Assembly: GCA_943735955.1 (NCBI GenBank)
Contig: OX030964.1
Location: 2,102,575-2,166,574, forward strand
Source of the DNA: Piscicola geometra
Lineage: Eukaryota; Annelida; Clitellata; Hirudinida; Piscicolidae
Direction of reading: 5' to 3'
Length of the DNA: 64,000 nucleotides
Shown: piece by piece, positions 1 through 9,330 of the stretch
Layout of the letters: every line of letters begins with the position of its first letter
How positions within the stretch are numbered: the stretch's first letter is position 1
Made by a program: the position numbers and the translations under genes
Notes under the pieces: generated by a model
What the model was told of the DNA's origin: nothing
The model's database searches: none
Seen by the model: only the letters and a program-made list of their open reading frames with translations

Positions 1-272
1 TTGCAAGTCCTGACTCACTTGGCAACACCTGTGATTCACACAAACTTTGATGAATTTTTACTTTTTTAATGGATTGTTAAATACTAATTTATTAACTCTT
101 TTAATCTTTAAAATTATTCTTGATCTTTTCATGCATAAAAATAGATATTAATTATTAATAAATGTAAGATTTTTCAACAGTGTCAGTACCTTGACAGGTC
201 CTTGTAGTCCAGCATGGAAGCGATGTGCATTTTGACCATATAAGGCAGGTCGTCAAAACACGCTTGCTCCAT
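1..272 (-). CDS. F-box protein, N-terminal exons (partial, off left edge)
   Basis: Two exons are visible. Exon 1 (272 to 190) starts at an ATG and reads MEQACFDDLPYMVKMHIASM followed by LDYKDLSR, then a GT donor. Exon 2 starts at 28 after a CACAG acceptor and continues CCQVSQDLQ in the matching phase up to the window edge. The pattern LP..., M..L...DL, ...C.QVS fits an F-box (about 45 residues, binds SKP1 in SCF ubiquitin ligases, N-terminal in many such proteins). The substrate-binding part would lie outside the window, so the subfamily cannot be named. The start was chosen because the ATG lies only a few codons before the F-box and is preceded by AT-rich sequence. The identification rests on a short motif. 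Confidence 0.6.
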
Positions 273-1043
273 TTATTTGCTTTTTTTATTTAAGTTAAAA
301 TTTAATGAATTCTCTAACTCTCAGTTTATCTAGTTTTAAGAGATTAAAATTTAATCATTAAATAGACACTATGAATGCTGTTTTTCTAAAAAATATTGAA
401 ATATTTAATTACATTTGAAAAAACGATTTAAACATCCAAGAACTTGATAAGTGCCCAGGAATAGCGTTTGTGCCCATTGCTACCTGCCGAATGCCAAACA
501 CATATAGACTAGAGAACAATAATCTTTAAGGTCCTTTCGCTTTGAGAACGGACTAATAAATAATAAAAGATTTAGAAATATAATACAAATAAAAAACATT
601 TGAAAAATATATAAACATTATTAAAATAAAATTAAATTTAAAATTTTTAAATTACATTTTCAACACTATTTTTAAAATCGTCACAGTTGAGACATGTGTT
701 AGGACTCTTTTAGAAGAATCCTTGAAGCATTTCTAATGCTGTGAATAGATTGTGTTTTGACACAAAATCACACAACTTTATTTAAAGTAGAGCAGGATTA
801 AAGATAAGGCGACAATAAAGATCTGCTGTGGTTTTGTCAAGAGCTGTAACCATGCCTGACTTCATCTTTGCTAACAATTGATGGTTAAAAACAATAGACC
901 AACCAGAATTATCACAAGCGTCAACTGAAGGACTTGATTGTAGCCTCACCTATTGTTTCATGTAGCTTTCTAACGGAAAAAAGAAAGGGTATATAAATTC
1001 TCGGGGCATTTACACCACACACACATGTGAAACAGGCTTTAAG
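273..1043. other. AT-rich DNA without recognisable gene
   Basis: Presumed upstream region of the F-box gene. Stop codons are frequent in all frames and I see no conserved coding motif, RNA gene or clear promoter element. Confidence 0.5.
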
Positions 1044-1351
1044 CAGTGTTATTTTCTTTCATAAAATAATTATAGTTTTTATTTAAGTTTCGTTTTGGAA
1101 TTAATTATAGTTTTTATTTTCGTTTTCGTTTTGAAAATAATTAAAGTTTTTATTTTCATTTTAGTTTTGAAAATATATTAATTTACAATTTTAAACACCA
1201 TTTTTTATATCTAAAAAAAATTAATTGATCATAAAAAAGAAACAGTAAAATAGAACCGTATATTAACAACAAATGAGTTTTTGAAATTAACACTCAATTG
1301 AAATATTATAAGAATTGAGTACGTAAATTATTGATTAATGACAAATTTGAA
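1044..1351 (+). mobile_element. hAT-like MITE, left part, interrupted
   Basis: Starts with CAGTGTTATTTTCTTTC and stays closely similar over about 300 bases to the left half of the complete element at 39476-40198. Similarity stops at ACAAATTTGAA, where the foldback array begins. The right half is not found beyond the array. Confidence 0.75.
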
Positions 1352-2209
1352 TTTTCCTGAAAACTTTTTATCCTAAAGACTTTTTATCCTGAAGACTTTT
1401 TATCCTGAAGACTTTTTATCCTGAAGATTTTTTATCCTGAAGACTTTTTATCCTGAAGATTTTTCATCCTGAAGACTTTTTATCCCGAAGACTTTTTATT
1501 CTGAAGACTTTTTATCCTGAAGACTTTTTATCCTGAAGACTTTTTATCCTGAAGACTTCTTTTCCTGAAGACGTTTTATTCTAAAGACTTTTTATCCTGA
1601 AGACTTTTTATCCTGAAGAATTTTTATCCTGAAGACTTTTTATCCTGAAGACTTTTTATCCTGAAGACTTTTTATCCTGAAGATTTTTCATCCTAAAGAC
1701 TTTATATCCCGAAGACTTTTTATCCTGAAAACTTTTTATCCTGAAGACTTTTTATCCTGAAGACTTTTTATCCTGAAGATTTTTTATCCTGAAGACTTTT
1801 TATCCTGAAGACTTTTTATCCGTTTACCAATAATTTGTATTGTATTTGATAAATTAAAGTTCGTTTTAATTATTTATTTTAAAAAATATAGTCCGTTTTA
1901 TTTATTTAAAATTGTGAAACGAATCTATTAAAAAAATAAAGTCCGTTATAGTTATAATTATAGTTCATTTTAATTATGTAATTTAAAAAAAATATAGTTT
2001 GTTTTATTTATTTAAAATTGTGACATGAATTTTTTAAAAAAATCCGTTTTTTATATAAAAAGTCCTTTTTTATTTAGACTAAAATATTAACAAGGAGACT
2101 TTTTCTCCGAGAGACTTTTTCTCCAAGAGGTTTTTTTTCCGGGAGGCTTTTTGTAGAAGGTATTTTATCCGAAGGCTTTTTCTCCGAGAGGCTTTTTATC
2201 CTACATCCC
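1352..2209 (+). mobile_element. Foldback-type element, right arm
   Basis: Three zones are in order. About 29 copies of the 16-base unit CCTGAAGACTTTTTAT occupy 1355-1820. A linker with repeated AGTCCGTTTTATTTATTTAA follows. A terminal zone has CTCCGAGAG, CCGGGAGGC and TCCTACATCC motifs. The same three zones occur at 10440-11287 and 26797-27597, and inverted at 9331-10045. No coding sequence is present. Confidence 0.8.
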
Positions 2210-2774
2210 TATTTCGAGATTGAAAGAAAAAAATAGATCAAACATTAGATTAAAGTATTGAGTTTTGATCGTTTAGTTTTAAGGATCACGTATTCTTCCT
2301 TAAAGATTGTTTCCTTGAAGACTTTTTATAATCACGATCAAGAACCAGCAAACAATTTTATAGTTAAAGTGACGGAACAACAACAGCCAAGTCAAATTTA
2401 TTCAAATGCTGTTTCGAGATTGAACGAAAAAAATATAGCAAACATTAGCAAGTACTAAATTTTATTGTTTAAGTTTTAAAGATCACGTATTAATCACGCA
2501 TTTTTCTTTAAAAAATAATTTTTTGAAGACTTTTTTTTGAAGATTTTTATCCTGAAGACTTTTTATCCGGAGGACTTTTTATTCGGAGGACTTTTTATCC
2601 GGAGGACTTTTTATCCGGAGGACTTTTTATCCGGAGGACTTTTTATCCGGAAGACTTTTTATCCGGAGGACTTTTTATCCGGAGGACTTTTTATCCGGAG
2701 GACTTTTTATCCGGAGGACTTTTTATCCGAGGACTTTTTATCCGAGGACTTTTTATCCGGAGGACCTTTTATCC
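2210..2774 (+). mobile_element. Foldback-type element, middle segment and variant array
   Basis: 2215-2530 matches the middle of the complete foldback (10046-10435, inverted) and 17036-17460. It includes CAAATTTATTCAAATGCT and GATCACGTATTAATCACG. It is followed by about 15 copies of a variant unit CCGGAGGACTTTTTAT. The array stops at ATCCTAGAACCGTT, a junction also seen at 17600-17613. Confidence 0.75.
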
Positions 2775-2932
2775 TAGAACCGTTCTAAAAATACTAGCCA
2801 ATCACGAGCCTCCTACGTAATGTTTTCTAGAACATTTCGTAAAGCGTATAAAATAAGAAGGAAACACGTCGTAGCAGGATTTGATAGATCTACTTTGTTC
2901 ATCTTACCAAAAAAAGCACTTCGTAAAAGCAG
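2775..2932 (+). promoter_or_regulatory. Ubiquitin promoter with heat-shock-type elements and untranslated exon 1
   Basis: Seen in order: the palindrome TAGAACCGTTCTA (2775-2787), a CCAAT box (2798-2802), TTCTAGAACATTTC (2825-2838, inverted GAA/TTC blocks as in heat-shock elements), and TATAAAAT (2847-2854). An untranslated first exon follows and ends AAAAGCAG at 2932 before a GTAATT donor. The intron runs 2933-3045 and ends TTTAG two bases before the ATG. A 5'UTR intron just before the start codon is typical of animal polyubiquitin genes. Heat induction is inferred from motifs only. The distal palindrome lies at the edge of the foldback array. Confidence 0.65.
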
Positions 2933-3032
2933 GTAATTTATTTTTTTTAGCTGTATTCTTTAAATATTCAATGTATTTACTATATTTGAAAAAAATTTCA
3001 TCGAAATTCTTTCTCAAAATTCATTTTCTTAA

Positions 3033-3281
<249 letters not shown>

Positions 3282-3498
3282 ATGGTGGTTGAACAATGAA
3301 GACTGAACATATATGTGTCTATGTTTCTATTTGTATAAGAATGTGACCACACCAACGACACAACAACAACCACACAACAACAACCACACAACAACAACCA
3401 CACAACAACAACCACACAATCCCGACAACAACTATCCCAACAACAACTATCCCCTCAATCACACAATCCCCTCAACAACTACCCCAACAACCACACAG

Positions 3499-5684
3499 GG
3501 CCGCCTAAACTACCGCTCAACACACGAGGGTCCAGGGCCTTGTCACATGGTTGGTCCCATCAAACCGTGCAACCCGAGCTGCTCGTTCGGTTCCCGCTTC
3601 AAGGAAGTCACCAACGCACGTGGTCCTGGACCCGCAGCCTACAATCTGCCTCCCACGATCGGTTTCCACTATGTACCCAACAAAACAAACGCTCCCTGCT
3701 ACTCCATCTCATCCAGGCATAATTTGCCCGATAGATCCACTGTTAGTGTTGTGGGATGTTTGGTGGGGATTAGTAGATTATACACACATACACACATATA
3801 GACACACACACACAAACACACACACACACAGCAACACACATAGACACACACACATATAAACACACACACACACAAGGACCAGGGCCGGGGACATACACGA
3901 TCCGTAGTGACTGTGCTTACAAACACTGTCCCCCTAAATACTCCCTCTCAGCCAGGGTTTACCCCCCTGAAGTGGGCTGAGTCACCCCTGGACCCGGAGC
4001 CTACTGCGTTCAAAGGGTGTGTGTTTGTGTGTGTGTGTGTGTCTGTTTGTGTGTGTGTGTGTGTGTGTATGTGTTTATATATGTGTTTACATGTGTGCGC
4101 ATTAGAGGTCGGACATGGACGATTTTTCATTCCCGGTCCCGTCCCGTTCCCGAAATTTGTTTTCCCGTCCCGTCCCGTTCCCGATGGGACATCAGAATTT
4201 TGATTCCCGTCCCGTCCCGTTCCCGAAATTTTTTTTCTCGTCCCGTTCCGTTCCCGATGGAACATCAGAATTTTGATTCCCGTTCCGTCCCGTTCCCGAA
4301 ATTTTTTTTCCGTCCCAACTCGTTCCCGGAAGCTTTTTGTTTTTTTATTCATTTTCGCTGCCATTTTCACTGGTCCGAAACTTGCTAGTTTTAACATTTC
4401 TTAAAATTTATTATTTGAAAGTCAGAGAATATTTTTTTAAATAAAATAAAAAAAACACGATTTAAATTTCAAATATTTATTGAAATGAAGGTATTGAAGT
4501 TAGTCTTTGTTTTTGAGTAATTCAATCAAGTCTTTATTGTTTTTCACACGGGTTAAACCGTTAAGAGTTTCAGCTTTCAAATGAGATGATTTTGGGTCTG
4601 AAGTTAAACGACATCTTTATAATTTTCAATTTTTTTGGGACGTAATTGTGAATATTTGTACAATTCATCCTCTTCTGAATTTTTTTCTTCGTTCATTATT
4701 ATTAATTCTTCAATAATGTTAGAAATATGTTTTTTGACAACATTCTTATTCTCCACAACTGCAAATATAAAATCATTCGTATAATTTGATAGTATAATAA
4801 TTTTTTTATAATTTTTACGTTATAAAAACAAACATAATAGGTCTAAATAACCATCATTTGTTTTTTTTTCTCAACGGCACTGCAGCTTGGTCTGGCTATA
4901 CAAAATAGAATTAAATTTTCTCTGATGAAAATCTTGGTATTTATTTCTTTTTCATCCCAAACCTTTTTTCTATTATTCTTTCATACTGGGGATGCAACAG
5001 ACATGCTGTCATATGAATAAGATCAATGACATCTTTTTTTTGGTCGAAATGATCAACTGAGCAATCATTTGGAAATTAATCATTCAAATCAAAGTATTAA
5101 TTTATAAAATTAAAATAATATAACTGACCATTTTGATTTCATCTGAAAAGTTTTCATCATCACCCATTTGTTCTAATCTTTGGACTCATCATAACAACTT
5201 CAAATGTAGTGTTGGAGATTTCGACATTGGCAATGGTGGCTTTGTTATACATTTATATTGCATTTAATACTTATTTTAAGTACGGAGTATCGATGAAATA
5301 AAGATTTCCATACTTGGAAGTTTGCTGAAAAATCATTGTTAAAGAATCTAATCCCAATAACTGTTATTCCCGTTTTTCCCGTTCCCGATTTAAAAGTTGA
5401 TTCCCGTCCCGAAAACCTATTCCCGGTTCCCGACTTTTCCCGTCCCGAAATTAATTTTCATTCCCGTTCCCGCGGGAGTCCCGCGGGTACCCGGTCAGAT
5501 CGGGTACCCGGTCCGACCTCTAGTGCGCATGCATCAACTTCCTCTTCCACCTTTCCAGGTAAGGAACTTCACAGAGGCACCACACTACTCTTTCGGCATC
5601 AAGTGGTGTGACAAGGTGAACGTCGACACGAAAAGGAGAAAGCAAGATAATGAAGATTCTCCAGCGTGTCCTGTTGTGGGCTGA
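3499..5684 (+). CDS. SHIPPO-repeat protein, CIMAP/ODF3-like, 3' exons; internal TGA
   Basis: Sperm-axoneme type protein with PGP-rich SHIPPO repeats; family members line ciliary microtubules. Exon a (3499 to about 3745) has GPGPCHMVGPIKPCNPSCSF and GPGPAAYNLPPTIG. Exon b (about 3877-4016) has GPGPGTYTIR, PPKYSLSARVYPPEVG and TPGPGAYCVQR. The last exon (5559-5684) has EAPHYSFGIKWCDKV and ends in TGA. The order matches the C-terminal half of ODF3. In exon b an in-frame TGA (3978-3980) sits between PPEVG and VTPGPGAY, with the frame intact on both sides. This could be a nonsense mutation or a sequence error. N-terminal exons are not found; they may lie upstream of the ubiquitin gene, which would then be nested in an intron. 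The 5559 acceptor follows a good pyrimidine tract. The exon a/b junction is uncertain by a few bases because of the CA repeats between them. Confidence 0.7.
4018..4082 (+). repeat. GT microsatellite in CIMAP intron
   Basis: Mostly (TG)n with TTTG and TATG interruptions, starting right at the exon b donor. A CA-rich tract fills the preceding intron at about 3780-3876. Confidence 0.9.
4103..5522. mobile_element. hAT-like transposon with perfect 8-bp target duplication
   Basis: Ends are exact 12-base inverted repeats, TAGAGGTCGGAC at 4103 and GTCCGACCTCTA ending at 5522, flanked by identical GTGCGCAT at 4095-4102 and 5523-5530. An 8-base duplication and a TAGAG start are hAT hallmarks. Subterminal zones carry repeated CCCGTCCCGTTCCCGA motifs. 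No intact transposase is present; a short minus-strand stretch near 4640-4700 (EEDELYKYSQLRPKKI) may be a remnant. Probably non-autonomous. It sits in the last CIMAP intron without touching splice sites. Confidence 0.85.
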
Positions 5685-5689
5685 GATGG

Positions 5690-6946
5690 GGTGTGGGAGG
5701 AGAAGATGGTGGTGTGTAGAGAAGAGGGTGGTGTGGGAGGAGGAGATGGTGGTGTGTGTAGAGAAGATGGTTGTGTGCTTAGATGATGGTGGTGGTGGAT
5801 AATGATGTGTTGAATGAAAGGTTGATTTGCGGGATGATACGTGGTGAAAGATAAGATAGCTGACTTCTGTGATGCTGCTTTTCTAAGTAACTTTTATAAT
5901 ATTTATTGAAAAAATCTATTTTAATTTTATATTCAATAAATAAATTTTCATTTTCATTACTTTCAAACGACCTTATATAGATTTAAATTAAACTGATTAA
6001 TTTGAAACCTCGATCCACTTTCGAACATCTGTTCTTTGTAACAAGACACGTTTGATAACGATGGATTTTACGAATTTAATCCTCAAAATGAACTAAAATA
6101 AAACTTAATATGAAGCTACGATTAAAATTTTTTCCATTTTTTCTCGATTTTTGTTTTTTGTTAATTTCAACACTTTGCCTTCTTCTCTCATTACTTCCCC
6201 ATTGCTCCAGTACCAGCTCGCTCCACCAAACTTCCATCCATGCCCCCTCTTACGACATCGATTCTTTTGACTTTGAACTTTCCACATCACCACACTTCGT
6301 CATGTTCTTCACTTCCTGGTTGCTAGAATCAGCATCATTATTATCATCATCATCTTGTTATCAGCATCATCTCATCAGCAACATCATTATCATTTCATCT
6401 CCATTACCATCTTTTTAGAATTAGTATTTTCTTTATTATTAAACTAGTTTTCTATATTATTTTTTCATAGTTTCAATTTAATAATTTTTATTCACTCAAA
6501 ACAACAATTCTTCCTTCCCATATGAGTTGTAATGGATGGATGGATGGGAGGGTTAATAGGTTGATGGATGAATGGATAGATTTATGAGTGGGTATCGTAA
6601 CGATGGTTTCATGGTTACAATAATTTATCCAAATTACTCTCTCTTTCTGATCCACACTATACTCTCCCGTATACAACCACACAATAAATTACTTGTACAC
6701 TGCATTGTATACAATATCACCAAACTAAACGCTTTTCAAAACTAATTACGTATTCAAATTCACTATGTATTCAAACTAATATATATTCATAAGTTCCATA
6801 AGTGACTTCACTTCTCCCAGCTCTTTGTAACTTTTCAGTTTTAATCCTGTAGGTTGATGGATATCCATTATCAAGATTATGTGTAAGGTAATTAGTATTC
6901 ATAATTATAATTATTCATGAGGTAATTAGTATTCATGAAAAGTCAT
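5690..6946. other. Intergenic region between convergent genes
   Basis: GT/GA-rich simple sequence (5690-5820), possible polyadenylation signals (AATAAATAAA near 5930) for the CIMAP gene, then AT-rich DNA. Short open frames near 6105-6420 on both strands show no recognisable domain. Confidence 0.5.
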
Positions 6947-8683
6947 TTATCGACTACCACCTTGATGAATATTTAGTAGCTTCTTGGCAGATCTTCTGGT
7001 AATGTTTAGTTTGGGCTGCAGCTCACTCAGGCCTGCAAGTCATTAATCATAATCATAATAATAACAATAATCATAATAATAATAACCATCATCATCATAA
7101 CTATCATAATAATAAAATCATCGTCATACTTTAAAATATAATTTATTTGGTGTAACAAATCTTATTTAAATGATTATTGTCTAGTTAATCATATTAATAA
7201 TATAAAATTAATGAATAAAATTGTAGTAATAATAATAATTAATGACTCCAATTAGATTGATAATAATAATTAATGACTCCAATAAGATTGATAATAATAA
7301 TTAATGACTCCAATTAGATTGATAATAATAATTAATGACTCCAATTAGATTGATAATAATAATTAATGACTCCAATAAGATTGATAATAATAATTAATGA
7401 CTCCAATTAGATTGATAATAATAATTAATGACTCCAATTAGATTAATAATAATAATTAATGAATCTCATTAAATTGATAATAGGCCGTACTGACCAGGAA
7501 AAGAGAGGAGGGAGAGACCGCAGATGCTGAAGTAGGCGTGAAGAGGGTCTGTATGGTGGTGTGGGATGGGTGGGGGTGTTGGTGGTGTTGGTGGGGTGGT
7601 GTTTGTGGTGTTGGCGGGGTGGTGTTTGTGGTGTTGGTGGGGTGGTGTTTGTGGTGGAGTGGAGTGGTATGGTAGGTGTGTAAGTGTTAGTTATAGGGTT
7701 GGGTTGGGTGGTGGTTGGTGTAAGGGTTGGTTATAGGCTGGGATAGTGTGGTGGTGTAAGAATTGGGTAGTGGCGGAGTGGGGTTGGTTGGTCAGGTGGT
7801 AGTAGTGAGGTGGTGGGGTGGTGGTCAGGTGGTATTGGGAGTGTGATGGGGTGGTAGTGGTGGTGGAGTGGTCAAATGATGGTAGCGGTAGCGGTATATG
7901 TTAGGCAGTACAAACCGTATGCTAATCAGCATACAATGGGATACAATCACAAACACACATACCAGGACTGGCAGACGGGTTCTTACAAATCCTCCTACTA
8001 TAGGGTCCTGATTGTCAAGCAGGTAAAATAGGTCATCATCATCGTCATCATGCCCATCATCATCATGACCACCATCATCATCAGCACCTGATTTTCGAGT
8101 AGATATTCCAGATTGGAAGGGGGGTGTGAGAAGGTGAAATGCTGCAGCATTTTCAGAGTGGCGCCTACCCAGAATGAGTAGCAAGTGTCGCTCTGTTTGT
8201 TTGGTCGCCCCTGGAAGCCACCCTGCTCTTGCCGGTGAAGGCACCATGAGCCTGTGTGGGTGGGTGGGTGGAACGATGGTAGAGCGATGGTGGATGGGGG
8301 GTGGATGAGGGGTGGAAGGGTGGGGGGTGGATGGGGTGGGACGATGGTGGAAGGGTGGGTGGAAAGGCTGGTGGAGAGGTGGGTGGAAAGGTTGGTGGAG
8401 AGGTGGATGGGAGGTGGGGGGATGGTGAGAGGGTGGATGGGGGGTGGGAGGATGGTGGAAGGGTGGGTGGAAAAGTCGTGGGGTTAGATGGTGTTGGTAG
8501 TGGAAGAGGGGTGGAAGTAAGGTGGGGGTGTGATGTGGTGGAATAATGGTGGATGGATGGATAGATAGGTGTATGGATGAGTAAAAGATGAATCAATCTG
8601 ATGAACACTCCACCCACACAGCCTCCTCATTGCCTCCTCATCCAACACCTCCTCCAACTTCCCCATCAGCACCAGGCATGCCA
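6947..8683 (-). CDS. PGGT1B: Geranylgeranyltransferase type I beta subunit, C-terminal exons
   Basis: The enzyme joins a geranylgeranyl group to CaaX-type C termini of Rho/Rac and related proteins; the beta chain holds the zinc and isoprenoid sites. Minus-strand exons seen: about 8683-8609 (ACLVLMGKLEEVLDEEAMRR); 8251-8088 (GGFQGRPNKQSDTCYSFWVG, then LEYLLENQ); 8007-7963 (DPIVGG...); 7548-7495 (DPLHAYFSICGLSLL); 7032-6947 (LSELQPKLNITRRSAKKLLN, then stop). The D.CYSFWVGATLK and DPLHAYF.ICGLSL blocks are characteristic, and the His/Asp/Cys zinc-site region is conserved. Exon 8007-7963 reads VGGF in one frame and KNPSASPD in the next; one extra base in the AAA run at 7987-7989 would make frame and splice phase agree, so a homopolymer error or a real frameshift lies there. 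The first half of the protein is not found to the right, where simple repeats and transposons begin. Confidence 0.85.
7241..7470. repeat. 31-bp minisatellite in PGGT1B intron
   Basis: About seven copies of a 31-base unit containing AATGACTCCAATTAGATTGA, with period 31 measured from 7241, 7272 and 7303. Two unit variants differ at ATTAGA/ATAAGA. Confidence 0.9.
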
Positions 8684-8703
8684 CTGCACAATATGTGCTG
8701 CCC

Positions 8704-8705
<2 letters not shown>

Positions 8706-8753
<48 letters not shown>

Positions 8754-8870
8754 TATGTGTGTGTGTGTATGTTTGTGAGTATGTTTGTGTATGTGTGTGT
8801 GTATGTGTGTGTGTATTTGTGTGTGTGTGTGCGTGTGTGTATGTGTGTCTGTTTGTATGTGTGATCTGGT
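8706..8870 (+). repeat. GT-rich microsatellite
   Basis: (GT)n, pure for about 40 bases and then interrupted by TATG and TTTG variants. It begins just upstream (minus-strand sense) of a PGGT1B exon acceptor. Confidence 0.9.
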
Positions 8871-9172
8871 GGTTGTGGAAAAGTGGTGATGTTCATGTGT
8901 GGTAGGGTGTCTATGTGGTATGTATGGTTGTGTGGTATGTATGTGGTGTGGAAGAGTGATGTGGGGGTGTGTGGGTTTTTGGTGTAGTTATGTGTGTTTG
9001 CGAAGTGGTGTAAGGGTGGTGTGTATGTGTGGTAGAGTGATGGTGTAGTGGTATAATTATGCAGTAGAATGGTGGTCTGATGTGGTGTGAGGTGTAGTGG
9101 TGGTGCAGTGTGAAGTAATAAATGATAGATTATCTTAGTGAAATGTGATAATGATGATTTGTAAACATCAAG

Positions 9173-9295
9173 GAGTACTATGACTGCGACGGCACTATGA
9201 AGCCTGGAAAGAAGGAAATTGCTTTGTCAGTGGAGCAGTGGAAGGAACTCAAGTTTGTTTTTGCTTCCATTGACAAGGCCCTGGAGGAGTTTTAG
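9173..9295 (+). CDS. SUB1: SUB1/PC4 transcriptional coactivator, last exon
   Basis: After an ATCAAG acceptor the frame reads EYYDCDGTMKPGKKEIALSV, EQWKELKFVFASIDKALEEF and stops at TAG. This matches the end of the PC4 single-stranded-DNA-binding domain (.REYW...G.MKPGRKGISL...QW..L...I...D.A). PC4 is a nuclear cofactor of RNA polymerase II. Earlier exons, with the K-rich strand and the serine-rich N terminus, are not visible to the left, where PGGT1B exons on the other strand and GT repeats occupy the space. It could be the tail of an intact gene with a long intron or an isolated fragment. A foldback element begins 36 bases after the stop. Confidence 0.8.
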   Translation, partial: EYYDCDGTMKPGKKEIALSVEQWKELKFVFASIDKALEEF

Positions 9296-9330
9296 GAATT
9301 GCTAAACTATCTCATCTGTATATGGTGAAC

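Noticed and set aside
3978..3980. TGA recoding (selenocysteine or variant code) to explain in-frame TGAs here and at 57645
   Set aside because: EMC7, ubiquitin and CIMAP itself end in TGA, and no SECIS-like element or redox motif is evident; mutation or sequence error is simpler.
3948..4397. 149-residue Arg/Gly/Thr-rich minus-strand frame and its plus counterpart
   Set aside because: They span CIMAP exon b, a GT repeat and the repeated CCCGTCCCGTTCCCG end of a hAT element.
7825..8617. Several Pro/His-rich and Gly/Trp-rich frames
   Set aside because: GGTGG/GGATGG simple sequence around PGGT1B exons read in the wrong frames.
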